Source of the DNA: Bisporella sp. PMI_857
Taxonomy: Eukaryota > Ascomycota > Leotiomycetes > Helotiales > Helotiaceae
NCBI GenBank assembly: GCA_021307315.1
Contig: JAJSPD010000012.1
Location: forward strand, 930,001-994,000
Direction: 5' to 3'
DNA: 64,000 nucleotides
Shown here: positions 21,736-33,316 of the stretch, one piece after another
Position numbering within the stretch: position 1 is the stretch's first letter
How the letters are laid out: every line of letters starts with the position of its first letter
Notes under the pieces: model-generated
The model's database searches: none
The model's input: only the letters and a program-made list of their open reading frames with translations
What the model was told of the DNA's origin: nothing
Position numbers and translations under genes: made by a program

Positions 21736-22232
21736 TCAATCTGGTGTTACTGGTCGTGGTGGTTGAACAGTCGTATGACTCTTCTTCAGCTGTCGGATAT
21801 TATCACGATCGATCTACAAAGTAAGATTAGAAGCCGGTCAAGATTCAAGAATGGCGATCATCACGAGGTTCACCCGAGCCAGGTTGAACTCACCTCGGTC
21901 AGATTCTCCGGCAGCCGTAAGTGATAATTATCATTTTGTTTCTGCTCAATCATGAGTGCTCGCTCAAAGTATCTTCGGCTGCAACACAGCCTGAAAAGGT
22001 TAATATTTACATCTTCGACGAAGTCCTCATCTTGCATTTTAGGGAATCTTCTCAATAGGAATGCCTTGAGCGGCTTCCAATCTAGGTCGTATGCCGACAC
22101 CTGCTGCTTCACCATCTCCGGGTGTTTTGCCTCATAGGGCTGGATCGTTGATTGTTTTTTAAAGCTCAGCACACGCCCGGACGCTGTGGTTGTCCTACGA
22201 TCTGGCGGACCGATGGGCGAGTCCGGTGCCAT
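21736..22232 (-). CDS. 138-residue protein of unknown function
   Basis: Two exons (21895-22232 with the donor next to 21894, and 21736-21813) encode MAPDSPIGPP to RPVTPD. The first exon is in phase up to LPENLTE at 21894 and the intron GTGAGT..TTGTAG is clean. The core DLDWKPLKAFLLRRFPKMQ, VNINLFRL and YHLRLPENLTEIDRDNIRQLK reads as a small folded alpha/beta domain with a charged helix; I do not recognise a named family. It has no signal peptide or membrane segment. It lies 507 bp upstream of the CorA-like gene on the same strand, suggesting possible co-regulation. Confidence 0.65.
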
Positions 22233-22971
22233 ATTGATTGTCTCGTAACTGGAGTATAGCCGTCCGCTGTAAATTAAGATTGTGAACCTTGAGAGATGGT
22301 ATAAGCCTTGGAGTTGGTATGGGTTTTCAAAGAAAACAGATTGAATAGCTAGTTTTGATACCTGGAGCTTCGCCCGTGCAAAGGCATTTGTTCTCGTTGC
22401 CTGGACTAGTTGCCTTGTTGGATGGTAAAAGTTAGCATCTATTGGCTGATCATTCTTACTAAGCCCTGCCTGCAGAGCTTGGTAGACATATCAGCTGCTG
22501 TGCAGACTAGTATCTGGCCGTATTAAATAGTTGAGGCTCAAATGGGCCTATGAGGCGCTTGTGAAACACCGTGCTGCCCCTTATCAATATGCCCCGGTTG
22601 ATTGCCTTAGGACGTCCAATTGACCTAATGATACGATGGTGGCAATAAAACAATTTGATGGCCAAGCGATGCCTGCATCACGAAGATATATGTGGATTCC
22701 ATCTCGAGTGTATAGCAACGCAAAGCAAAGCTCTTAATCAGATTCGTGAATCTCGTCCCCCAAGTACACTCCAGTCCTTGCATCCATAGTAAGTATCACA
22801 AGCAGATAATGACTTCCTGGATTCCAACCTCACAGCATGTTATACTGATTTCCGCTAAACATGGCAGTTTATCCATAGATGCCATTCTACTATCATAGGT
22901 ACGTCAGTCCTCAATTGAAAACCCCGTGGCCAAAATGAGCTAATTACACAAATGATATAATAGGGTCGTCC
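22233..22971. other. intergenic region
   Basis: Promoter of the 138-residue gene and 3' flank of RAD16. No further gene is seen. Confidence 0.4.
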
Positions 22972-25900
22972 TTAAGTTCCACGGAATAAGAACTGCATAT
23001 CCTCTGGCGTCAAGCTCTCCATCGCACTCTCATCTGCATTAATAGTGCTGTTGATCATGTTTGCCTTCTTCTCCTGCAACAGCACCATTCTAGACTCAAC
23101 GGAATCTTCAATGCACAATCTAGTGATAGAGCAAGGTCTACCCTGTCCAATGCGATGACAACGATCCGCAGATTGCCATTCCGCTGCCGGATTCCACCAA
23201 GGGTCTACAATGAAGACTTTTGAGGCTTCAGTAAGATTAAGAGCAACACCACCTGCCTTGAGAGACACCAGAAAGCACTCAACATTGACATTTGTCATGA
23301 AGTGGTTAATAGACGCTTGACGTTGAGCTGGTGTCATGCTACCATCTAGCATGACAGTTGTGATACCAGCACGGCGGAGACGCCATTCCACAAGCTGTAG
23401 CATGGTGGTAAACTGCGAAAAAATAATGGACTTGCTGGACATGTTCTTGCTCCGTAGTTCGTGAAGATCATGGACAAGTGTTTCTATCTTAGACGACGAA
23501 GTCCAGTTCTCCATCTTGATTCGATTGATGATAGAAGACTTCTTGACAAGCTGTTCATCTTGCTCAATATCCGGCTGCTCAAGATCGATAGCAAGTGGAA
23601 TATGGCAAGTAGGACAGTCAGGGGAGTCTGTTTAATTAGCTTGTGCAATCAGTTACCAATGAATGAACATACCAGAAGCGTGAAGATAGTTCTTTGCGCA
23701 TTCGCGGCAAAATTCGTGCCGGCAGACAGACCGAATAGCCTCCTCGGCTGTTTCATCGCAGATACAGCAAACTAATATGTTCTGACCACCTTCACCATTC
23801 TTCTTCAGAATCAAATCAGGGTGGTCTGCAACCTGCCGCATCTGCATAATAAGACCGAAAATATTGGCGTAATTGTTAAGGAGAACACCCTGTGCGACAT
23901 ATGTCTCAAATTTTCGAGTTCCGCTATTCATTATACTACCAGCGAAATCATTCTCCTCCTCACCAAAGAATTGACGGTCAACGTAAATTTCCTTTGCAGG
24001 GAGTTCCATAGCTGATGAGTGGTCACGCTTCACACGCCGAAGCATGAATCTATCGGTGAGGATACGAAGTTTTCTGAATGCTTCTTTCCCTGGTCCACTG
24101 TTACCAAATTTCTGAATCGGATTGAGCAACTCTTGGTTGAAGACAGAAACATGCTGCATCCCACTGTGATTACAACCGGTACAGCGGTTGTCGGCATTCA
24201 TATCCCAGTTGAGCTCTGAGCAATCACATTGCTTACAAAAATAGCAAGCGAAGGGACGAATATCTAGGAATCGAACAAGAGAGAAAAATTCGCCGATGCG
24301 ATTTTGTAAGGGTGTGCCTGACAAGCACCATTTATGATCCGCCTTTAATGCGAAGCATGCCTTGGCCGAGCCGGTAGTACGTTGCTATTAATCATTAGTA
24401 TACGACGAAAATAGTGGGTGAAGATTTTACCTTGATATTATGAGCTTCATCTAGAATGACTCGATGGAAATGGATCTGATGAATCACACTCTTTTCCTTG
24501 TGAAGGCCGGCTTTTCGTTTGAATCCCTTCTCCTGCTTTCGGTACATAGACTCTAAGCTGTTGTAAGACATCAAGATAACATTGTACTTCATCAACTCCT
24601 TTGCAGTAATACCCTTCGTCTTCAAATTAGTACCGTGGTAGACAAAAGTCTTCAGAGTACCGTCAGTATAATCAGAAATCTCCTGCTGCCACTGCATGAG
24701 AGCGACTGGTGGGATCAACACCAGACTGGGTTGTTTAGCTGGCCAGTCGGACATTATCAGTGAGACAGCCTGGATGGTTTTTCCCATACCCATTTCATCG
24801 CCTAACAAGCCGCCTCCCCATTCCGTTTCCTCCATTCCCTTCATCCAAGCAACTCCCTCAAGTTGAAACGGTTTGAGCTCACGGTTGATATTCTTCGGCT
24901 GTTCAATCTTTGTATTCAAAATCTTGGGAAGATTCTCGAGGTCTTGCCACATAGTACGCAACTCTGGATGGTGTGCTTCAAGCCTGGCTCGTTCTTGTTT
25001 TCCCCTGCGATCATGACGAGACTCTAAGGTGTTTACCCTTCGCCGGGCAGATGTCATTGAGCTTCGCGGGCGGGCTAAACGTCCACCACTTAAGCCTGTA
25101 GGAACATCCTCGATATCTGAATCTGAGGAGTTTAAACTGAGCTCCGATAGGTCACTATCAAACTCGCTTTCATTGGCCAAGCTATCGGGAATAGAACTCA
25201 AAGATGTACTAGTATCCTGCCTCCTCAGTCCAGCAACCGGGTTTGCTACAGAGCTAGGACTAGGTGCTGATCTCGAGTTAACTGAAGGCCGCTGAGGTGG
25301 AAGCATCTTGCCTCTGCGTGTAGAGACAGTCTGGGCCTTCGCCTTTCTAGAATAACTTTGCGCAGCCTGCTTGCTTCGAGAGCGAGGTGTAGAAGTTTTG
25401 ATTGGCTTGTCATCTTCAGAGTCATCCTCATCCGTAAAGTTATCTGATTCATCCGAATCCAAGATGATCCGTGAACCTCTCTTCGAGGAAAATGATACAC
25501 CGTTGGATCCTTTGGCATCTAATTCGACTTTGGGTCTCTGATACGTTACTGGGGCGAATGCACTGTCTGAATCTGCACCATCGTCATCATCATCATCATC
25601 ATCAGTAGCGACGAAATCGAACTTTGGAAGAATCTTCTGAGCTTTGCGCGGTCTTCTGGCAGGTTTGCTTACGACTATACCAGCAGCAGCTTCATCCTCC
25701 TGTTTTTGAAGGACACGAGCAAGTTGTGCATCTGCCGAGTTGTCGTCATCTGCATCCAATTCATCCTCCGAGCTTTCTATTATTCTCTTCCGCTTATTAT
25801 TACCCGTGTTCAGAGAGTATTCGCTGTTGCGAAGAGCTGCAGCTCTTGCAACTGCGCTGATTGCCTATTAAATAGATTAGTCACCTCAATGCACTAGATA

Positions 25901-26543
25901 GTACATACTTATCTGCGAACGTACAGGCGTGGAGTTGCTTGTTGGCATCGTGGTCATTCGAGGGCGGCCTCTGCGGACTATCGAGGGTTTCTCAGATAGC
26001 TGTGGTGCTGGAGTTGCAAAAGCACTTGTTGCAGGCGTAGAATACCCAGTGCTTTCATTATTATGATCTGAGGCTGAAGATAACGAATCCCGTTCACCAG
26101 TCGTCTTCGGTGCAGAGTATGTGCCAATCACTATCGATGAGCTGAATTTAGCAATTGTCAAATACGAAGCGTGGGGACGGGTATTGTGCATGCCATCTTC
26201 CCGAGGCGTTTGACTCACTGGAAACTGATAGTAGATCGGAAGAGTCATCATCGATATCGATTGGGACTTGAGCCCGTCTGGTTGCTATTCCGTAATTGTT
26301 AGAACATTGAGTACTTGCATCATCTTGGGGATGAGAGAAGAAAACTCAGGCGTAGTGTTTAATTCGTTGTTGTGTGCAAAGTGACACAAGGGTTAAAGCA
26401 TAAAGAGGTCCATAGAACAAAAATCATAGATGCTGCATTGCTGACAAGGGAGAGAACATACACGATCGTCTGTAGCCTGTTGTGCTGCTAGCCTTGTCTG
26501 CCAACTTTCTTGGGCGACCTCGAGGCTTTCCTATGGGCGCCAT
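22972..26543 (-). CDS. RAD16: RAD16: SNF2-family helicase with RING finger (global-genome NER)
   Basis: Six exons (26462-26543, 26219-26284, 25905-26130, 24431-25856, 23673-24384, 22972-23627) give 1,055 residues in phase. In order: an AT-hook-like RGRPRK near the start and a second GRPR core; a long acidic and Ser-rich region with a run of Asp; the SNF2 ATPase with DEMGMGKT (Walker A) and DEAH; a RING finger inserted between the helicase lobes ([20 protein letters not shown], then CPTC after an intron); and the C-terminal helicase lobe with [20 protein letters not shown] and ADRCHRIGQ. This SNF2-RING-helicase order is diagnostic of Rad16. Rad16 pairs with Rad7 to find and remodel damaged chromatin outside transcribed strands and acts in an E3 ubiquitin ligase. 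Its partner gene lies next door in the opposite direction. Confidence 0.95.
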
Positions 26544-27220
26544 GATGATTATTTGCGCAGGCTTGAGGAGAAATTAGCTACCATTAAGTCTTTGATAAGA
26601 TAAAGCTTTAGAATATGCAAAACCGAGGGCTTACCAACCCCGATGCTGAGGTTTGTGGTGATAAACAAATGTCTAGCAGACGCGGAAACTGCAGAATTTC
26701 GGCGTAACTGAGATAACCTAGACTGGTATGAAATCGAGGCTGATGTCCACGGCGAATGGATTCGTGAGAAGCCGCAAAAAGGTAATTGAGTATGTCTTTA
26801 GATATGAAAGGCACTCTATGTTGACAATGCTTCGAGTATCGTGGTTAATGGGAAGGAGAGAGATCCTCAGTGAGGATAATCAGGGGCTGTCGGCGTTCCC
26901 CCCCTCCTGCCAATTCGCGCTTCATGAAAAGTGGTGGCGATTGCCTACCACGCTATCATGTGACTTTTCAAGACAAAGCCATGTGGTTGGTCAAAGGAGA
27001 ATAAAAGCGGAATCACTTTAAGGACAATTCAGGCAGCAACGTCCTTTTATTGGCTGGGCTGACTCAGGTGGGGAATATGATAGAGATAACCGGCGCGTTT
27101 CCCTTTTCCGTGAAAAAAGCACTTTACTCCGTAGTTGCTCAGGAGAAGACCAGATTGAGCACCGACTGCGGTTTTGCTTCATTCCGTCTTATTATCGAAA
27201 GCTTATCTGTGACTGTACTA
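26544..27220. other. part of the shared RAD16/RAD7 upstream region
   Basis: About 680 bp between the RAD16 ATG and the small minus-strand frame. It is the 5' flank of RAD16 and, more distantly, of RAD7. No protein-like frame is seen in it. Confidence 0.4.
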
Positions 27221-27499
27221 TTAATTAATTAGAACCCTAAACTTCAATCTGGTGAACCACTTCACACTGTACTTTATCCTGCCGTCAAAGGCGTCAACAT
27301 CGACAGGATTCCACGATAGAAGAGCGATCTTTACCATGCCTCCGTAAGCGCTTCCCATGCCACAAACAGAATAATCCTTAACAAGGATCCAGAAAGCGTG
27401 TTCGTACTTCACTTCCAAATCGAAATGCGCCTGCTGCCAATCCTCCAGCTCAGGCTCCAGCTTCAATAGTTCCTCCCACCGCCGGTATTCCTCCAGCAC
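27221..27499 (-). CDS. unidentified coding segment of about 92 residues, possibly a 3' exon or gene fragment
   Basis: The frame from GTG at 27499 (open back to a stop near 27530) to TAA at 27221 has regular codon use and protein-like text: LEEYRRWEELLKLEPELEDW, FDLEVKYEHAFWILVKDY, MVKIALLSWNPVDVDAFDG, VKWFTRLKFRV. No ATG opens it. A good 3' splice site (CTAATCTGACGGACAG) sits just upstream, as if it were a terminal exon, but its earlier exons would overlap RAD7 exons. It could be a gene fragment stranded beside RAD7. Family unknown. Confidence 0.4.
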   Translation of the reverse strand: MLEEYRRWEELLKLEPELEDWQQAHFDLEVKYEHAFWILVKDYSVCGMGSAYGGMVKIALLSWNPVDVDAFDGRIKYSVKWFTRLKFRVLIN

Positions 27500-27504
27500 T
27501 AGTA

Positions 27505-29476
27505 AATCGAGCTGTCCGTCAGATTAGGGGCCCGTAAGCTTTAATAATCCTCTTGAAGATATCTCATAGATACTGATTGCCCATAGACAGTCAGCTTTAA
27601 CCGACTTCCTCGCGGTATGTGGCGATCATTGAGTCTTTCAAGGTATAAACTAATGTCTGTAGTCCCATAATATCAGTGCCAACCAAATTCGACAAGATGC
27701 AAACGCACGCCGTGCTGCAGCACTGGCTTCTCAGCAGGCTACAATTGGGGAGGAAGGAGAAGACGAGGATGAGGATGAGGATGTTGAACCAGAACCTACC
27801 CCTGCTCGGCGGCGGAATGAGTCCAAAGCACAGTCAGCCAGGAGAAAGAAAGCGGAAGAGGTGATTTCAAGCATGCATTGATGTTTTTTTTTTAACTAAC
27901 AATACAAAAGAAGGCAATTGCCAAAATCAAAGCTTCGAAGAAGTTCCAACGTCGGAAACGTCAATACGGCTCCGATGACGATATATCTGACGAGGACGAT
28001 GCTGCACGGGCACTGTTCGAAGCAAGCATGGCGCCACTGCCTGATCAAGTAGATAACTGTGAGATATGCGACAAGAGATTTACTGTTACTAGTTACACAC
28101 GGACTGGTCCTGATGGTGGTCTATTGTGTCCAAAGTGTACCAGGGAGCTTGATAAAAAAGAGGGCACTGCGAGAAAAAAGAAGAAAACTAATGCTGGACG
28201 TGCGCGTCGACAAATTCAAAGCAACCTACTCGACGGCATCTACCCGGGCGCTAAAGATTTGGTAACGCTATGTATCGAGACACTGGCAAATCATGTAGAA
28301 GATGCAGAAGAGTTTGGAGAACTAGCACCACATATGGTCGATAAACTCGCTGCTATGCTCTCCAAGAAACGCCTATTGAATCCAGGAACATTTAATCTGT
28401 TTCTTCGTCCGGATTATGATACTGTTTCTGTGTACGACGGCGCGAAGTTGACATCGGATGAGTATATCCGGATCTTTCAAATCATTCCAAAGATCAAACA
28501 CCTCCGTCTGCGCAATGCTATTCAATTCAAAAACAAAGTTATGGACCACCTCCTAGGAACAACCGTCGAGTTGGAGAGCTTCAGTCTTCACGGCGCGAAT
28601 TTGATTGATGACGAGAGATGGGAGGAGTTCCTTAGGCAGAAAGGATCACATCTCAAAGCCCTTAAAGTCTATCATACTGATGGTCATTTCGGAGATGAGA
28701 CACTTGAAATCGTTGCTGAAGTCTGTCCTGACCTCCGAAGACTTAAGGTTTCACACAACCAAAAGGTCACGGACGCAGGACTGTTTCACATTGCAAAGCT
28801 TGCCAAACTCGAACATCTAGGTCTCGAGATCTACAAGACCACGACTTCTGAGCCCTATATAAAGATCTTAAACGGCATTGGTCCTGGTTTGCGCACCTTG
28901 TCTCTTGCTACAGTACATTATATCGAGGATAGTGTGCTCGAAGCCATACATGAGAATTGCCAAAACATATTCAAGCTGCGCATCACGGACAATGAAGTTC
29001 TTACCGACCAGGGATTTGCGGATCTGTTTACCAATTGGTATAACCCACCTCTAAGATACATTGACCTTCATAAATGCCGTCACATTGACGCTGCAGTACC
29101 TCGAAACAACCCTGATGGCATTGGACTTGGCTCTCTCGGCTTCGAAGCTCTTATGAACCACTCTGGTAGAGCTTTGAAATTCCTAAACGTCCACTCATGT
29201 CGCCATATCTCTGTTGAGACTTTTGAGAAGGTCTTCGCAGCCGAAATGATATATCCCGAGCTGGTGGAGATGAATGTCAGTTTCTGCCAAGCAGTCAACG
29301 ATTTTGTGGTCGGTTGCATCTTCAGAAGCTGCCCCAATCTGAAAACGCTAAAAGTGTTTGGCAATTTTGGGGTGAGAGATGTTAGGGTTCCGAAGGGCAA
29401 GATCTTGATTGGAGTTCCCAATGCTCTTGGGATGCAGATTGAAGGGAAAAATGATGACGAAGGTCGAATCATTTGA
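27505..29476 (+). CDS. RAD7: RAD7: leucine-rich-repeat NER protein (5' end unresolved)
   Basis: Recognisable exons: up to 27533 (NRAVRQIRGP), 27587-27614 (QSALTDFLA), 27663-27860 (SHNISANQIR, then an acidic and a basic stretch) and 27911-29476. The last exon has the Rad7 zinc-binding segment (CEICDKRF...CPKC), then leucine-rich repeats such as LKALKVYHTDGHFGDETLE, LRRLKVSHNQKVTDAGLFHI and LKFLNVHSCRHISVETFEKV, ending at IEGKNDDEGRII. The total is about 610 residues from the first recognisable codon, in line with the family. Rad7 works with Rad16 in global-genome nucleotide excision repair. No in-frame ATG occurs between the upstream stop near 27375 and the first splice donor, so the true start must lie in an earlier exon or has been lost. 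The 27505 boundary is where homology begins. Confidence 0.9.
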
Positions 29477-29949
29477 TTCGGTCATGATAGCTATGCGAGC
29501 ATGCAGCCCGAACTGACATGACCTACGATGTTTCATGGCTATGATTTTATGAAGGAGCTGACGGTGCGGAGCACCACGGAAAACAATGTTTTAGCTGACG
29601 AAGTATGTAGAAAATAAGGAGACATGCCTCTTTTATCTTGACTCTGTGAAGTTCCCATGGCAGCCCACCGTACCTTATCTTTTAGACAAATTTCATGGCT
29701 AAATTATGAAGGTAAACAACCCACCTTTTTGGGGGCTGTTTCCTTGGTTAAGGTGAACGGCCTAATGGCATTTTATAGATCCCGTACCTATTGACGTGGA
29801 GAGGATAAGTGAATAAAAGCTCCCACCTCGCCGTGGGGCCATTAGCCATATATCGTTTGGCCGAAGCTCTTCAATCATTTCAGTAAGTCCTGAATATACA
29901 AGACTACTCGGTCTTGAGAAGACGATACCACATATGAATCTGCTGCCGA
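29477..29949. other. intergenic region between RAD7 and HET relic
   Basis: 3' flank of RAD7; no gene or repeat recognised. Confidence 0.4.
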
Positions 29950-30720
29950 AAAGCTTAGCAACGCCAGCGAATCACCTTAAGTCGGCCCTTGGGCTTGGTA
30001 ATCACGCCTCTTGAATACTCTGTTTCAATTAACATTCGCGCCAGAAAATTCGGAGTTCGTCGGTTTGCATCAAGCTCGTGAAGCGATGCAAAATCCCTAT
30101 TGGCTCTGATTGTAGGTGTTCTTGTAGAAAGGCGGTCCATCCTCTGTCTCGTGTAGATTTTTGTAACCTGATACCTATTGAGTAGATGTGAAATGCATAG
30201 TTCTTGATGGAAGAGAGGCAAAAGCAACCTCTCTTGGAGAGCCCGGCCTCTACTCGTTAAAAGTAAACTCCTCGGAAGAGTGGCTTCAGGGGGGGGTAGA
30301 CTTGGTGACTAGAAGAGAAGTGTTCCTGGATCTGAATCAATTGTAACCACATATCTGCTCTAGTGGATAGCCTCATTTTGTCTTGAGATATGCTTTGATC
30401 ATTGAACCATCCACTTGAGCTATCGGGGCTACCAGCTACAACGTCCAAATATAGGTCATTAGAAGTATCACCCATTTTGGGAGAATCCTGTGCCCAGTTA
30501 TGTGCTGAGTCTTGGATGATGCATAGACATCGATCACAGATATGAGATTCGTAGTGCTAAGGTAATCTTGACAATAAGTTGGAAGCCAAGGGTAAGCTCT
30601 TCTTCAGAATTGATGGCCTTCAGTGCAAGGTTTCTTTCAGTCGTCATCATGGATACGTCCAGTCTCCTCGCCAACAGTGAGTGACTGAAGGTTATATAGT
30701 TGGTTCCCAGCGATGAAGTC
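29950..30720 (-). pseudogene. decayed HET (heterokaryon incompatibility) domain gene
   Basis: Minus-strand pieces in changing frames follow the HET domain order: YITFSHCW (relic of LSHxWG) near 30690, then MTTERNLALKAI, ALRISYL, and after a one-base shift CLCIIQDSAHNWAQDSPKMG, which matches the hallmark LCIxQD...DW..E..KMG motif. VAGSPDSSSG follows (the T/VA...S.D...G step), and RALQERLLLP near 30230 is the relic of the xRGWTLQExLLSPR motif. Stops and at least two frame changes separate the pieces. HET domains trigger cell death in fungal non-self recognition; this copy cannot encode a complete domain. Confidence 0.75.
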
Positions 30721-31322
30721 TCTAGTCACCCATAGTCAGCATCCACCAATACTGACATATTGATTAGCCTCAATACTCTGAAGCCTTGCCATTGCCGTAG
30801 CATACAATGGTAATGTATAAGCAAGCACTGGTACATTTGCAAATAAACTCGAATGACTATCACATGCAACCTAAGACAACTCTTAGTAGACAATGGTTGA
30901 TTGGATATTTGACAAGCCTCACCTCCGGGTCATTTGAAACTGAAATGTTAAGAGTTTCTGCAATATTGAGCTTGTGACGCATATGGAACGATCACGAAGG
31001 TTAGCCGATTTATAGTTCTTAAATCACTTAGGCGGCCGGAAGAGGAGGCGAAGCCCTAATCTTGCTCGCAAAGACACAGTTTAGATTTTGGAAGAAGAAG
31101 GACGAAGAATGTAAATGAAAGCTAGGTAGAAAGGACAAAAAGACACTCGCTAAAGCTCTGCTTTGCGCATGACATGGGAAGATTCAGGTAATGGAGTTGG
31201 GAACAATCCGATTAATTAGTGAGTCGTAACACCATTTAGGTAGGGTATCTATCAACACAACCTCAAAATAATCCCATGATAATGCATCATTCTCATCTTA
31301 TTACGCGACCAGGATTAGGCAT
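30721..31322. other. intergenic region
   Basis: 3' flank of the peptide transporter and 5' flank of the HET relic; nothing further supported. Confidence 0.4.
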
Positions 31323-33316
31323 CTAGAGCTTCTCATGCTTGATATCTTTCTCTCCCAAGCTGCTGTTCTCCTCGTCTAGACTTTGGTGTCTGCCATTTGC
31401 GTTTGGAACAACGACATCATCAACATGCACAAAGAAGTCCTCGTCATCAAGGTGTCTGAAGAGCCAGTAGAAGACGGGAGCGGCACCGAATCCAATACCG
31501 CAAGGAACGGCGAAGGCGATGACGAAGTTAGGATCGTGAAGTGCATCTGCAGTGGCAAGGGAGATGGCAGTGGAGATGGCAGTCATGAAAAGGGAGAGCG
31601 ACATGACGAATCCCTTCATGTTGGGAGGGGCACGGGAATAGGCTAGACCGAACGCTGTGATGTTGATAAAGACCTCAGACATAGCGGTCACGGCGGTAGG
31701 GATGGCGTATAACCAGAGGGAAAGAGGAGAGACTCCGTTGCCAATATCACAGTCAGTGGCATATCTACCGCAAGGCGAGGTCTTGTAGATGTAGTGTTGG
31801 ATCACGACGTAGGCGATGGCACCAGTAGCAGCGATCAGGAAACCGAAGGTCATTCGAGCGATAGGGCCAAAGCGGATACCCCATTTTCGGAGGAGAGGAT
31901 AGATAATGTGGTTCATGATTGGGATGAGAACAATGATGGCCAAAGGGTTAAGATTGTCGAGTACATCGTTGGGCACACCGTTTGAAGTCAAAGCAGCGGA
32001 TTGGGCGTTCGCAGCAGCCCCAAGGCCACCGTCGTTGATTTGCTGGATAGGGAAGAAGAGGAAGACAGCACAGGCAGCCATTGTTCGGCGTGTGTCCTCA
32101 ACGAAGTCATCGGTCCAGTTGACATGCCTAGTGTCCCCGACAGCAGCAAGCACCGAGGGCTTCGCGTGCTCCCAGTAGCCTTTTCGCCCAAACCCCTTTA
32201 ACCCTGATTTCTTCATGCAGATCCAGTTTACCTTGATGAAATCACCAAGGGCGGTTCCTCCCGGTGGGTGCTTGACCAACTTCTTGTTAACAACAACAAG
32301 GAGAATTGGCAGAAGGAAGTAGATAATACCCGGGAGGAGATATGCCGCCCAGAAACCGACATATTTGGCCAAATAGGCAGTAGCAACACCAAAGAATGCA
32401 CCAATGTTGATCAGAAGGTAAAACCACTAGATGATAATCAGCAAACAGATGCGTTATTTCACGTATAAGCAGGTACATACCAGCATGACACTTTCCGAGG
32501 TTGCCTCCGGGTCAATGATGACCTTTCGGCCGCTCTTCTCCGTAACCACATGAGGCCTAATGTGTGGGTTCTGGTCAAGAACAGTAGGTGAAATATTTGG
32601 CTTGAAGAGGGCAGCTCCAATGGCCAATAAGTATAGGGAAAGAGCGAATGGACCGATTGCATTCCCATTCTGTAGGAGAGAAGGAATGGCGCTGATCACC
32701 ATGAGAACGTGGGACACACCGCAGATTGCGACACCAATGCAAATTGTCTTGAATCGGCCAAGGTGCGCATCAGCAAGCCAACCACCAAACAAAGGACTAA
32801 ATCTATGTTAGTTTACAAGAGTAAAATGGTAGTAGAAAGCTTACATTGCATAAGCCATGAACTTGAATGCATCAGTCATTGCACCAGCAATAACTGTGCC
32901 CTTCCCTAAAGCACCAGCAGTCTTCTGAGATCCTCGAGGCGGTGCACCAGCTCCGTTCCCTCCCTCTGGAAGAGGACCACGGATAAAGTTCTTGAAGACC
33001 TGGTTGCATCCATAATAGGAAGCCCGCTCAGCAAACTCAACACCACAAAGCAAGTACGCAGTCCAGGGCATGGTACCAGCGACCTTGGGGAGAATGGCCA
33101 GTTCCTCATCGGTAGGAATGACATGGCCACGGGCATCAGTTCGACCGTCAGCGACGGTCTTCACGCCCACGTGGTGTTGCTCCTTCTCGAAAGTCTCATC
33201 AACGCCGGCGACCACTGGCGCTGGTGCCGTGGTTAGGGTATCATCAACGACACTTTCCTCTGCTTCTCATTAGTACTTCTGTGCTATTGCACATGTAGAG
33301 GGACCGACTCACTCAT
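31323..33316 (-). CDS. PTR2: PTR2-type proton-coupled di/tripeptide transporter (POT family)
   Basis: Four exons (33313-33316, 32845-33259, 32481-32802, 31323-32426) give 614 residues; the first exon carries only ATGA. The N-terminal cytosolic part precedes VEFAERASYYG, the POT signature ExxERxxYYG used in proton coupling. FSPLFGGWLADAHLGRF and ALFKPNISPTV follow, matching the second POT signature. About 12 membrane segments are present, with the usual extracellular loop before the C-terminal helices and an acidic cytosolic tail. Ptr2 imports di- and tripeptides at the plasma membrane. Length and motifs are complete, and nothing suggests damage. Confidence 0.93.
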
